Shown: positions 43,498 through 52,792 of the stretch, one piece after another
How positions within the stretch are numbered: position 1 is the stretch's first letter
How the letters are laid out: every line of letters starts with the position of its first letter
Assembly: GCA_934418125.1 (NCBI GenBank)
Contig: CAKRWT010000009.1
Location: 1 to 64,000, forward strand
From: an uncultured Lachnospiraceae bacterium
Lineage (GTDB): Bacteria > Bacillota > Clostridia > Lachnospirales > Lachnospiraceae
DNA length: 64,000 nucleotides
Direction: 5' to 3'
Program-made: the position numbers and the translations under genes
Notes under the pieces: model-generated
Told to the model about the DNA's origin: nothing
Database searches by the model: none
The model's input: only the letters and a program-made list of their open reading frames with translations

Positions 43498-43739
43498 TGA
43501 CTTTGGGAGTGAGTATGCAGGGAAGCGGTAGGAACGCAAAAATTCGCTGTAAAAGCAAAGGGCTGCTTAATACGAAGGTGTCCATGACTGGAGATACAGT
43601 TAGTAAAATGCATTGCGTGTCAGTAATTACAGCAGAACTGGCAAGGGAAATATGCCCGGAGGATAAGACGGGACAGATTGATATAGTTAAGATTCTGGCT
43701 GAGACAACAGTCGGGGAGGTGATGAAAGATGGGATATAA
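43494..43739 (+). CDS. 81-residue hypothetical phage protein
   Basis: ATG 43,494 overlaps the previous stop. The protein (MMTLGVSMQGSGRNAKIRCKS, AREICPEDKTGQIDIVKIL) is small and soluble. It overlaps the next gene by 11 nt. No family is recognised. Confidence 0.65.
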   Translation: MMTLGVSMQGSGRNAKIRCKSKGLLNTKVSMTGDTVSKMHCVSVITAELAREICPEDKTGQIDIVKILAETTVGEVMKDGI

Positions 43740-43881
43740 AATCTGTCCGTACTGTGGAGCAAGTCTTGACCCGGATGAAAAATGTGATTGCAGAAAGGAG
43801 GAAGAAGACGAAACCAGGAGTGACCAAGAAGTAGTTTATCAAAAGCCTGGAACAGACAGTGAAACTGACCAGAGAGGATGA
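43729..43881 (+). CDS. 50-residue zinc-ribbon-like protein
   Basis: ATG 43,729 with GGGGAGGTG upstream, overlapping the preceding gene. The N-terminus CPYCGASLDPDEKCDC has four cysteines typical of a small zinc ribbon, followed by an acidic tail. Probably a nucleic-acid or protein-binding adaptor in the early operon. Confidence 0.65.
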   Translation: MGYKICPYCGASLDPDEKCDCRKEEEDETRSDQEVVYQKPGTDSETDQRG

Positions 43882-43928
43882 ATAAAAGACGTAGCTAAGG
43901 CAATCAGTTAATAAGGAGGAAAAAATAC

Positions 43929-44414
43929 ATGATGAATCATACAAACAAGATAAATCACACAATTGGCGCAGAAGGACTGAGACTTATTGCGGAGGGGCTT
44001 AACCGGTTAGCAGATGCATTTGCAACGCCGACGGAAATAGAGCAACCCCAGAATGTACAGGCAATTCCTTATCAATCCCAAGTAACCAGCACACCGGTAT
44101 ATCCGGGAGTAGTACAAACACCTGCACCGATTGCGACATCGCAACCACTTCCTGTGCAACCTACAGTACCTACGCAGGCTGCAGTAATACCGATGGCAAC
44201 GCAGCAGGTTCCGGTTGTACCGACAACAGCGGTTGCACAGGAATACACTCAGGACCAATTGGCAGTAGCATGCGCCGGACTTGTAAATCAGGGTAAACAG
44301 CCAAGACTTATGCAGATTTTGCAGGGATTTGGTGTAGCAGCACTTGTTGATTTGCCAAAAGAGCGTTATGGGGAACTTGCAACAGCATTAAGAGCAGAGG
44401 GAGCAGTAATCTGA
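43929..44414 (+). CDS. 161-residue phage protein with Pro/Gln/Thr-rich linker
   Basis: An N-terminal helix (GLRLIAEGLNRLADAFA) and a C-terminal helical part (LAVACAGLVNQGKQPRLMQILQGFG, KERYGELATALRAEG) are joined by about 80 residues of P, Q, T and V. AAGGAGG precedes ATG 43,929. The stop overlaps the next start, so it likely belongs to the recombination module. Function is unknown. Confidence 0.75.
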   Translation: MMNHTNKINHTIGAEGLRLIAEGLNRLADAFATPTEIEQPQNVQAIPYQSQVTSTPVYPGVVQTPAPIATSQPLPVQPTVPTQAAVIPMATQQVPVVPTTAVAQEYTQDQLAVACAGLVNQGKQPRLMQILQGFGVAALVDLPKERYGELATALRAEGAVI

Positions 44415-45673
44415 TGGGAAAGACAAAAGAAAAAGAAAGAACTCATTCCATTCTGTCAGCCAGTGGGTCACATAAATGGCTTAACTGTACACCAAGTGCA
44501 AGATTGGAGGAAGAACTGCCGGATAAAGAGGGAATCGCTGCAGCAGAAGGAACCCTTGCACATAGTTTGTGCGAATTAAAGCTGACAAAAGCATTCACAG
44601 ACCAAAATATGAGTACCAGAACCTATAATAGCAGACTGAAAAAGATACAGGAGAATGAACTGTATCAGCCAGAGATGGAACGTTTTACGGATGAGTATGT
44701 AGACTACATAAAAGAAATTGCTTATGCTATGCCGACAGCACCGACCATGGTAATTGAGAAGAAGGTAGATTACAGCAATTATGCACCGGAAGGTTTTGGT
44801 ACAGCGGATTGCTTAATGCTACAGGGAAATGTGTTGCATGTAGTGGACTTCAAATATGGTAAGGGAGTACCGGTAAGTGCCGGAGCCCAGAAGTATATTG
44901 ATGGAAAGGTCAGTAATGCAGAAGGAAATCCGCAACTTGCCCTTTATGCACTTGGGGCACTGAGTGAATATGGATTTATTTATCCGGTTGAGAAAATTGT
45001 TTTACATGTCGTGCAGCCACGTATAGGTAATTTTGATAGCTGGGAAACATCAGCAAGGGAAATCCTTGCGTGGGGAAATTGGGTAAAAGAGAGAGCAGAA
45101 CTTGCCTATAAGGGCGAAGGGGCATTCCATGAGGGACCATGGTGCGATAGTTGTTTTTGCAAAATATCCGGAACTTGCAGACACAGGGCAGAAAAACATC
45201 TATCTCTCCTGGAGGAAGCAACAGACGATAAAGGATATCCGAAAGAGCCGGCAACATTATCAGATGAGGAAGTCGGGGCAATTTTAAAGAAGGCAAGATT
45301 CCTGGCATCCTGGGTAAAGAAGCTGGAAGGGTATGCGCAGAACAAACTCCTTGAAGGGGGAACAATTCCAGGATGGAAATTGGTAGAGGGCAGAAGTAAC
45401 CGTGCGTTTTCAGATGTTGATGCGGCATATAAGGCTTTACAGCAGGTAGGATATGACAGGTCCTTGCTGTATGAAGAAAAACCGGTAACACTTACGGAGG
45501 CAGAGAAGATAGTTGATAAAGCAGACTGGAACAAACATGTGGCAGCATATATTATCAAGCCGCCGGGAAAACCTACCCTTGTAGCCGCTGATGATCAACG
45601 ACCAGAATATAAACCAATTCCGGATGTGCAGACCGCATTCGGAGGAGATAATCAATATAAGGAGGAAACATAA
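44414..45673 (+). CDS. DUF2800 protein, Cas4/RecB-like PD-(D/E)XK nuclease
   Basis: A 419-residue protein starting SASGSHKWLNCTPSARLEE, the DUF2800 signature. The nuclease core includes EGTLAHSLCE, GTADCLML and VVDFKYGKG (D and K of the PD-DXK motif). Near residue 245 is a cysteine cluster (CDSCFCKISGTC) like the iron-sulphur cluster of Cas4/AddB exonucleases. It probably resects phage DNA ends with the ssDNA-binding protein next to it. Confidence 0.88.
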   Translation: MGKTKEKERTHSILSASGSHKWLNCTPSARLEEELPDKEGIAAAEGTLAHSLCELKLTKAFTDQNMSTRTYNSRLKKIQENELYQPEMERFTDEYVDYIKEIAYAMPTAPTMVIEKKVDYSNYAPEGFGTADCLMLQGNVLHVVDFKYGKGVPVSAGAQKYIDGKVSNAEGNPQLALYALGALSEYGFIYPVEKIVLHVVQPRIGNFDSWETSAREILAWGNWVKERAELAYKGEGAFHEGPWCDSCFCKISGTCRHRAEKHLSLLEEATDDKGYPKEPATLSDEEVGAILKKARFLASWVKKLEGYAQNKLLEGGTIPGWKLVEGRSNRAFSDVDAAYKALQQVGYDRSLLYEEKPVTLTEAEKIVDKADWNKHVAAYIIKPPGKPTLVAADDQRPEYKPIPDVQTAFGGDNQYKEET

Positions 45674-46402
45674 ATGGCAATCACAACAGGAAAAGTAAGA
45701 CTCTCTTTTTGTCACGTATGGCAGCCACAGACACCGCAGAATGGGGGAGAACCAAAGTATTCTGTAACGATTCTGATTCCAAAATCCGATGCCGTTACAA
45801 TAAATGCACTGTATACGGAGATGGAGCAGGCAAAACAAATAGGAGTCAATAATGTATGGGGCGGAACAATGCCCCCAATCGTGAAAATCCCATTGTACGA
45901 CGGAGATGGCGTAAGACCTTCCGGAGAACCTTTTGGACCAGAATGCAAAGGACACATGGTTATCACAGCTTCCAGTAAAGCACAGCCGCAGGTAGTAGAC
46001 TTGAATGTGCAGCCTATTTTGAATCAGGCAGAGGTATACAGCGGTTGCTATGGACGGGTAAGCCTGAATTTCTTTGCCTATAATCAGGCAGGAAACAGAG
46101 GAATAGGCTGCGGACTTAACTGTATCCAGAAGGTTGCAGATGGAGAGCCGCTTTCTGGTGGGGTATCTGCACAGGAAGCTTTTGGAGGTAGTAATGCTTA
46201 CACTAATGCAGCACAATCTCAGATAATGGGCGCGGCAACAGGTGGGATTGCGCCGGCAATGCCGGGAAGTACAAATTACGGTTACCCGGCATCGGTGCCA
46301 GGAATGCCAGGGGGATATGCACAGCAACCACAGACACCTATACCGATTGACCCGATTACTGGTCGACCACTCATGCAGGGAGGAGTAATGGGCATCTCAT
46401 GA
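45674..46402 (+). CDS. DUF2815 phage single-stranded DNA-binding protein
   Basis: A 242-residue protein with the DUF2815 pattern: TGKVRLSFCHVWQPQ, YSVTILIPKSDA, GGTMPPIVKIPLYDGDG and VYSGCYGRVSLNFFAYNQAG. The family has a T7 gp2.5-like OB fold and binds ssDNA. The last 60 residues are a flexible Gly/Pro/Ala-rich tail. It starts immediately after the DUF2800 gene stop and overlaps the polymerase gene by 4 nt. Confidence 0.88.
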   Translation: MAITTGKVRLSFCHVWQPQTPQNGGEPKYSVTILIPKSDAVTINALYTEMEQAKQIGVNNVWGGTMPPIVKIPLYDGDGVRPSGEPFGPECKGHMVITASSKAQPQVVDLNVQPILNQAEVYSGCYGRVSLNFFAYNQAGNRGIGCGLNCIQKVADGEPLSGGVSAQEAFGGSNAYTNAAQSQIMGAATGGIAPAMPGSTNYGYPASVPGMPGGYAQQPQTPIPIDPITGRPLMQGGVMGIS

Positions 46403-48366
46403 GAACCCTACATATTGATATCGAGACATTTTCATCTGTGAATATCAAAAAATCCGGGCTGTACAAATATGTACAGTCTCCGGATTTTGAAATTATCTTA
46501 TTTGCGTATGCTTACGACAATGAGCCGGTACAGCTCGTTGATTGCCTGTGTGGGGAAAGAATACCTGCGCAGATTATAAATGACCTGTCAAATCCGGAGG
46601 TAATAAAAGTAGCGCACAACGCTGCATTTGAATTTTATGCACTTTCTAAATTCTATAGAACCTATTTGGTACAGTGGCGATGTACTATGATTCATGCCTT
46701 GTACTGTGGTTTTCCTGGCTCCCTTGCAGGAGTCGGCGAAGCCATGAATTTCCACGAAGATAAGAAAAAAATGGGTATTGGTAAAGCCCTTATTAAATAT
46801 TTTTGTGTTCCCTGCGCTGCTACGAAAGCAAACGGGGGAAGAACAAGAAACTACCCCCGCCATAATCCGGCAAAATGGGAGTTGTTTAAAAGTTATAACA
46901 GACAGGATGTCGTAACAGAGCGGGAAATTTACCAGAGACTATCTTATTATCCAGTACCAGGGCAGGAATGGGAAAACTGGCAATTGGACCAGGCAATTAA
47001 CATCGGCGGGACAGCACTCGACATGGAACTGGTAACAGGTGCCCTTGCCATATCGGACCAGGTAAGGGAGGAGCTGTCAGGAAAAGCAAAAGACCTGACA
47101 GGATTGGACAATCCGAACAGCGTTGCGCAGTTGAAAAAATGGATAGAGGAAAACTCAGATATGGAAATTGAAAGCCTGAACAAAGCGACTATGGCAGAAA
47201 TTCTTGCTGACAATCCAGAAGAGGAAATCAAGGAAGTACTGAAAATCCGGGCAGAGCTTGGTAAGACCAGCGTTAAAAAGTATGAAGCAATGAGAGCGTG
47301 TGTTTGTGAGGATGGCAGAGTGAGAGGGCTTTTGCAGTTCTATGGAGCAAATCGGACGGGGCGATTTGCAGGACGGTTGGTACAAATCCAAAATCTTCCA
47401 AAGAATTTTATAGGAACGCTGAATATAGCAAGGGAGTTTGTGAAACACCAGCAGATTGAGGCCATAAGGATGATCTACGGAAATATTCCAGATACGCTGT
47501 CCCAGTTAATAAGGACAGCCTTTGTGCCAGGAGAAGGATGTCATTTCTGTGTAGCGGATTTTTCTGCTATAGAAGCAAGAGTCCTTGCATGGATGGCCGG
47601 GGAACAATGGCGACTGGATGTGTTCCGCACACACGGTAAAATTTATGAGGCGTCGGCATCAGCCATGTTTGGGGTTCCAATTGAGACAATAGCTAAGGGG
47701 CAGGAGAATTATAAGCTCCGGGCGAAAGGCAAGGTTGCAGAACTGGCACTGGGATATGGCGGTGGAGCAGGGGCATTAACAGCCATGGGTGCCCTTAATA
47801 TGGGATTAAATGAAGAGGAACTTCCGGATATTGTGAAGAGATGGAGGGCAAGTAGTAGGAGGATATGTGACTTTTGGTACGCCGTTGAAAGAGCTGCCCA
47901 AGAGGCTATTGAATACGGTGTTATAACAACCTTGCCTTGCGGAGTGACAATCAGTCGTGACCAAAATTTTATGTTTATACGGTTGCCATCGGGGAGGGAA
48001 CTTTTCTATAACAACCCAAAGCTTGCACCGGCAGCTTACAACAACAAAGAAATCAGTTTTACCGGGTTGAACCAGACAAACAAAAAATGGGAGACTATTA
48101 CAACCTGGGGTGGAAAATTGGTTGAGAATATCATACAGGCGGTATCCAGGGATATTCTTTGTAATGCCATGATGAATCTGGCTAAAGCGGGGTATAAGAT
48201 TAACTTCCATATTCATGATGAAGTGATTCTGGAGGTGCCAGACGATGATAAGAGTAAAAATCTTGATGATGTAATCAAAAGGATGTGTGCGCTGCCCGAA
48301 TGGGCAAACGGCCTTCCATTGAACGCGGCAGGATTTGACAATGCTCAGTACTATATGAAGGATTAG
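46399..48366 (+). CDS. phage DNA polymerase, family A
   Basis: A 655-residue replicative polymerase. The N-terminal 3'-5' exonuclease starts LHIDIETFSS and carries a second acidic motif at VAHNAAFE. The polymerase has motif A DFSAIEARVLAWMAG, motif B region LRAKGKVAELALGYGGG and motif C NFHIHDEVILEVP with the catalytic Asp. All catalytic residues appear intact. It lies in the replication module before the primase/helicase gene. Confidence 0.94.
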   Translation: MRTLHIDIETFSSVNIKKSGLYKYVQSPDFEIILFAYAYDNEPVQLVDCLCGERIPAQIINDLSNPEVIKVAHNAAFEFYALSKFYRTYLVQWRCTMIHALYCGFPGSLAGVGEAMNFHEDKKKMGIGKALIKYFCVPCAATKANGGRTRNYPRHNPAKWELFKSYNRQDVVTEREIYQRLSYYPVPGQEWENWQLDQAINIGGTALDMELVTGALAISDQVREELSGKAKDLTGLDNPNSVAQLKKWIEENSDMEIESLNKATMAEILADNPEEEIKEVLKIRAELGKTSVKKYEAMRACVCEDGRVRGLLQFYGANRTGRFAGRLVQIQNLPKNFIGTLNIAREFVKHQQIEAIRMIYGNIPDTLSQLIRTAFVPGEGCHFCVADFSAIEARVLAWMAGEQWRLDVFRTHGKIYEASASAMFGVPIETIAKGQENYKLRAKGKVAELALGYGGGAGALTAMGALNMGLNEEELPDIVKRWRASSRRICDFWYAVERAAQEAIEYGVITTLPCGVTISRDQNFMFIRLPSGRELFYNNPKLAPAAYNNKEISFTGLNQTNKKWETITTWGGKLVENIIQAVSRDILCNAMMNLAKAGYKINFHIHDEVILEVPDDDKSKNLDDVIKRMCALPEWANGLPLNAAGFDNAQYYMKD

Positions 48367-48381
48367 GCAGGTGAGAAGAGA

Positions 48382-50802
48382 GTGAATTTTGACAGACAGG
48401 TAAAGGTATCCATAGGAAATAGTAGAAAATCAACTTTGTGGCCGGAAAGTACAATGCTCTGGTCTGAGTTCGTGGCAAGGCTTGCAAAGCCGGAACGGAC
48501 TTCGGAAACTTTTGCTGAATATAAAGCACTGTCAAAACCAAAGCAGGAAGAACTGAAGGACGTAGGTGGTTTTGTCGGCGGAACCCTGCAGGGGAGCAGA
48601 AGAAAAAACGAGTCGGCGGGGGTAAGATACCTTGTCACATTAGATGCAGATACGATAGAACCAGGCGGTACACAACGTGTTATTAACCGGGTGTCTTCAC
48701 TGGGGTGTGCCTATGCAATTTATTCAACCAGGAAACATGAGGGAGCCTTACCACGATTGCGAATAATCGTTCCATTGGACAAGGAGTGCGGTCCGGAGGA
48801 GTATGAAGCCATAGCAAGAAAACTGGCAGATTTTATTGATATCAATATCTTTGACCCGACAACGTTTGAACCAGTGAGATTAATGTACTGGCCAAGTTGC
48901 AGTAGTGATTCTGAGTTCGTATTCCTTTACGAGGACAAACCATTTCTATCTAAGCAAGGAATGCTCGGACTTTATACGGACTGGCGGGATATCGAAGAGT
49001 GGCCGCAAGTACCGGGAGCAGTGAAACTCAGGGAGCGGAGTGCGAGAAAGCAGGGTGACCCTTTAAGTAAGAACGGAATAGTTGGAGCTTTCTGTAAAAG
49101 TTATGGCATTGAAGAAGCCATGGCAGTTTTTATTCCTGGAGTTTATGAACCGGCTGGGAATGACCGGTATACCTTTTCGGGCGGTTCAACGGTGGGTGGA
49201 GCAGTTGTATACGAAGACAAGTTCCTTTATAGCCATCATGCCACCGACCCGTGTTCCGGTAAACTATGTAATGCCTTTGATATGGTAAGGATTCATCTGT
49301 TTGGGGACGAGGATGCAGAAAGCCTCCCGGATACCCCGACAAACCGGTTGCCCTCTTACGGAAGTATGTGCCGGTTCATATCGGACAGGGATGAAATTAA
49401 ACAGATTATGATTCGTGAGAGACAGGAACAAGTATGCGGGGCATTTGGACAGCCAGAAAATGTAGGAACCGATTATGACCCGCAGTGGATGAGTAGATTA
49501 AAAGTAAATCCTAATACCGGAAATCCGGTAAGCATACCGTATAATATGAAACTGATTATTGAGAATGACCTGGCTATTTCGGGAAAGTTTTACTTTGATG
49601 AATTTGCAGACCGTGTGTATATAACAGGGACTTTGCCGTGGGATGACGGGCAGCGTGGCAGAAGAGTATGGAACGATGGAGACGATGCGGCATTGAGAAA
49701 CTATCTCTCAGATGTCTATAACATCAGTGGTAAGGAGAAAATAGCAGATTCACTTACAGAGATTATCCAGAAAAGAAAATGCCACCCATTGAGAGACTTC
49801 CTTGGAGGGCTCGTGTGGGACGGTGTACCAAGAGTAGATACCCTTCTTACGGATTATCTTGGGGCATCAGATACAGCTTATACGAGGGCTGTTATACGTA
49901 AATGTCTTGTGGCAGCGGTAGCAAGAGTGTTCCGACCTGGGATTAAGTTTGATAATATGATTATTCTTGCCGGCAGGCAGGGATTGGGAAAGAGTACCTT
50001 CTGGAACCGGTTAGGGCTTGACTGGTACTCCGACAGTTTAAGCACGTTTGAGGGTAAAGAGGCATCGGAACTTTTGCAAGGGTACTGGATTATCGAGGTA
50101 GGAGAACTTGCGGGCTTAAATAAAGCAGAGATGAATACAATTAAGGGCTTTTTGAGCAAGCAGGAAGATATATACCGGGCACCTTTTGCCAGGCGGACAA
50201 TGCCGCATCCGAGGAACTGTATATTAGTCGGGACGACAAATGATGCCGAGTTTTTACGTGATAAGACAGGAAACAGAAGATTCTGGCCGGTGGACCTTGG
50301 TAAGCAGGCACCCATAAAAAATGTGTGGACGGACCTTGCCGGGGAAGTACCCCAGATATGGGCTGAGGCGGTGGAATACTTTAAGAGGGCAGAGCCGCTA
50401 TATATCGGGCAGCAACTGGAACAGATGGCTGTGGAGGCGCAGGAGGAACATCGGGAAAGTGACCCACGGGAGGGGGTAATTCTCAACTTCCTTGACACTT
50501 TGGTGCCGGAGGACTGGAACCGCCGCGATGAGGATAACAGGCGTACATTCTACATGAACATGGCGGCGAATAAGCAGTTATGCACTGTGAAGAGAGACCG
50601 GATTTGTGCAGTGGAGCTGTGGTGCGAATGCTTTCGTCAGGATAAAGGACGGATGAAGAACTCCGATGCAAGGGAAATTAACAGTATTCTGCGGCATTTA
50701 TCGGGGTGGGAGGAACTGAAAGGACCACGCGACACAGCGTCCTACGGCAAGCAACGGATATTTGTCTCACTGGAGAGATACAAAAAGGGTCTACAAACTT
50801 AG
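48382..50802 (+). CDS. VapE-type primase/helicase
   Basis: An 806-residue protein read from GTG 48,382 (AGGTGAGAAG upstream). The N-terminal part (RYLVTLDADTIEPGG, YSTRKHEGALPRLRIIVPLD) looks like an archaeo-eukaryotic primase-type domain. The C-terminus is a VapE P-loop ATPase with Walker A LAGRQGLGKSTFWNRL and Walker B-like IIEVGELAGLNKAE, then LVGTTNDAEFLRDKTGNRRFWPV. It probably primes and unwinds at the phage origin. Confidence 0.9.
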   Translation: MNFDRQVKVSIGNSRKSTLWPESTMLWSEFVARLAKPERTSETFAEYKALSKPKQEELKDVGGFVGGTLQGSRRKNESAGVRYLVTLDADTIEPGGTQRVINRVSSLGCAYAIYSTRKHEGALPRLRIIVPLDKECGPEEYEAIARKLADFIDINIFDPTTFEPVRLMYWPSCSSDSEFVFLYEDKPFLSKQGMLGLYTDWRDIEEWPQVPGAVKLRERSARKQGDPLSKNGIVGAFCKSYGIEEAMAVFIPGVYEPAGNDRYTFSGGSTVGGAVVYEDKFLYSHHATDPCSGKLCNAFDMVRIHLFGDEDAESLPDTPTNRLPSYGSMCRFISDRDEIKQIMIRERQEQVCGAFGQPENVGTDYDPQWMSRLKVNPNTGNPVSIPYNMKLIIENDLAISGKFYFDEFADRVYITGTLPWDDGQRGRRVWNDGDDAALRNYLSDVYNISGKEKIADSLTEIIQKRKCHPLRDFLGGLVWDGVPRVDTLLTDYLGASDTAYTRAVIRKCLVAAVARVFRPGIKFDNMIILAGRQGLGKSTFWNRLGLDWYSDSLSTFEGKEASELLQGYWIIEVGELAGLNKAEMNTIKGFLSKQEDIYRAPFARRTMPHPRNCILVGTTNDAEFLRDKTGNRRFWPVDLGKQAPIKNVWTDLAGEVPQIWAEAVEYFKRAEPLYIGQQLEQMAVEAQEEHRESDPREGVILNFLDTLVPEDWNRRDEDNRRTFYMNMAANKQLCTVKRDRICAVELWCECFRQDKGRMKNSDAREINSILRHLSGWEELKGPRDTASYGKQRIFVSLERYKKGLQT

Positions 50803-50970
50803 CATGGAAAGACTATAAACTACAAAAAATTTGTAGGATAAAAAACTACAAAGCAACAAAGAACAACAAAAAAAATATTACTTTGTAGAGGGCACAAAGC
50901 CTTGGAAATACTGGATTACTACAATAACTACAATTATTTATATAAATAATAATATATAAAAAATAGAGGG
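50791..50970. other. iteron-like repeats and AT-rich segment, candidate phage origin
   Basis: CTACAAA/T occurs seven times in either orientation, starting at 50,791, 50,820, 50,830 (inverted), 50,846, 50,882 (inverted), 50,919 and 50,928. It is followed by an AT-only run (TATTTATATAAATAATAATATATAA) at about 50,935-50,960. From 50,966 to 51,030 the sequence turns GC-rich with alternating CGCGTACGCGCGCG. No gene occupies this 247-nt space. Replication genes flank it. Confidence 0.5.
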
Positions 50971-51049
50971 GATAAATACCCCCTATACGTGGGGTGTATA
51001 TACGCGTACGCGCGCGAGGGGATTGTAGCACGGTTGGGAAAGGGAAAAG

Positions 51050-51385
51050 ATGAGCGAAAAGGAACTGGAGAAAAAATTTACAGAGACTGTCAGGAAAGCG
51101 GGAGGAAAGGCTTATAAATTTGTATCGCCTGGTACGTCAGGTGTGCCTGACAGATTGGTTGTGATGCCGGGGAACAATATCGGGTTTGTTGAACTGAAAG
51201 CTTCAGGAAAGAAGCCAAGACCAGAACAGTGTTATCAACAGAGAGTACTTGAAAATCTTGGCTGTTATGTATGTGTGCTAGATAATCCGGAGCTGATAGA
51301 TACCGTGATTGCTGAAATAAGTCACTACCAGGAAGATGCAAATCTTGCATTGGCACAGATACTGGAGGCAGGAGGGCTTGTATGA
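51050..51385 (+). CDS. VRR-NUC domain nuclease
   Basis: A 111-residue PD-(D/E)XK nuclease of the VRR-NUC type: GGKAYKFVSPGTSGVPDRLVVMPG, then GFVELKASGKKPRPEQ, with D, E and K of the active site. These phage proteins cut branched or structured DNA. It overlaps the helicase gene by 4 nt. Confidence 0.92.
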   Translation: MSEKELEKKFTETVRKAGGKAYKFVSPGTSGVPDRLVVMPGNNIGFVELKASGKKPRPEQCYQQRVLENLGCYVCVLDNPELIDTVIAEISHYQEDANLALAQILEAGGLV

Positions 51386-52788
51386 AGTTTGAACCGCACG
51401 ATTACCAGCGTTATTGCATCACAAGGATTTTGCAATCAGACAAACTGGCACTGTTCCTGGAACCGGGACTTGGAAAAACGATTATTACTATGACTGCAGT
51501 CAATGACCTGAGGTACAACCGCTTTTTAATCCGGAAATGCCTTGTTATCGCGCCAAAGAAGGTTGCGGAGGATACCTGGACAAGGGAGCAGGCAAAGTGG
51601 GATCATCTAAAACTTTTACGGGTAGTAAGGGTATTGGGAAGCCAGACAAAGAGGATAAGGGCATTGAATAGCCCGGGGGACATTTATGTGATAAACCGGG
51701 AAAATGTACAGTGGCTTGTAGAGTATTACCGGAACGACTGGCCGTTTGACATGGTGGTAATTGACGAGATGAGTAATTTTAAGTCGCATCAGGCAAAACG
51801 GTTCAAAGCATTGAAAAGCGTGAGAAACCATATTTCACGGATTATCGGGCTGACAGGAACACCGGCACCAAACGGATTGATGGACTTGTGGGCACAAATT
51901 TACCTGTTAGATAAAGGGCAGCGGCTTGGAAAAACTATCACGGAATACAGGAACACCTACTTTGTACCGGGTTCAAGAAATGCACAAGTAGTGTTTTCTT
52001 ATGAGCCGATACCGGGAGCGGACGAAGTCATACAGGACAAGATACGTGATATCTGTGTAAGCCTTTCCGCAGCAGATTACTTAACCCTGCCACCGTGTAT
52101 CACGGATACCCGGTACGTACAGTTGGATTCCAAGGCGCAGAAGGCTTACAGTACGATGGAAAAAGAGAGGATACTCGAAGTACCGGAGGGAAATCTGGAT
52201 GCCGGTAGTGCAGCCGTGCTAGGCAATAAACTTCTGCAGCTTGCTAATGGGGCTGTATATGTGAATGAGTTGACGGATGAAAACGAATCAAAGAAAGAAC
52301 GGGTATATGCAGAAATACATACTTGTAAACTAGAGGCTTTTGGAGAGTTGGTGGAGTCTTTACAGGGGCAGCACATGCTTGTCTTTTACAACTTTCAGCA
52401 TGATAAAGTGAGGATTCTTAGGTATCTGGAAAAGTCTGGTCTTAGGATTGGGGAGTTAAAATCTGCGGAAGATATAGCAGAGTGGAATTCAGGGAAAATG
52501 GATATGCTGCTTGCGCACCCAGCTAGTGCGGCATACGGACTAAATCTTCAGGATGGAGGAAATCATGTAATCTGGTTTGGTCTTAATTGGTCACTGGAAC
52601 TGTATGACCAGGCAAACGCCAGGTTATACAGGCAAGGGCAGGGGAAGACGGTGTTCATACATCATCTGGCAGTAGTTGGCAGCGTGGACGAGGATGTACT
52701 TGCTTGTCTGAATGAAAAGGGAAATCATCAGAAGGCACTTATGACGGCCCTGAAAACAAGAGTAGAGAAATGCAGAGGGAAGGAGTAA
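51382..52788 (+). CDS. SNF2-family DNA helicase
   Basis: A 468-residue superfamily 2 ATPase. Motif I is EPGLGKTIITM, motif II VVIDEMSNFK, motif III LTGTPAPN, and the late motifs are HPASAAYGLNLQDGG and QANARLYRQGQ. Length is typical of phage SNF2 proteins that pair with a VRR-NUC. It probably remodels replication or recombination intermediates. Confidence 0.92.
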   Translation: MKFEPHDYQRYCITRILQSDKLALFLEPGLGKTIITMTAVNDLRYNRFLIRKCLVIAPKKVAEDTWTREQAKWDHLKLLRVVRVLGSQTKRIRALNSPGDIYVINRENVQWLVEYYRNDWPFDMVVIDEMSNFKSHQAKRFKALKSVRNHISRIIGLTGTPAPNGLMDLWAQIYLLDKGQRLGKTITEYRNTYFVPGSRNAQVVFSYEPIPGADEVIQDKIRDICVSLSAADYLTLPPCITDTRYVQLDSKAQKAYSTMEKERILEVPEGNLDAGSAAVLGNKLLQLANGAVYVNELTDENESKKERVYAEIHTCKLEAFGELVESLQGQHMLVFYNFQHDKVRILRYLEKSGLRIGELKSAEDIAEWNSGKMDMLLAHPASAAYGLNLQDGGNHVIWFGLNWSLELYDQANARLYRQGQGKTVFIHHLAVVGSVDEDVLACLNEKGNHQKALMTALKTRVEKCRGKE

Positions 52789-52792
52789 AAAG

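Noticed and set aside
43740-45673. Possible CRISPR or direct-repeat array in the early phage region
   Set aside because: The Pro/Gln/Thr-rich coding stretch at 44,030-44,240 gives irregular repeats only; no constant repeat-spacer pattern exists.
45437-46327. 296-codon minus-strand frame over the DUF2800/DUF2815 genes
   Set aside because: Antisense to two recognised phage genes, without a ribosome-binding site or family match.
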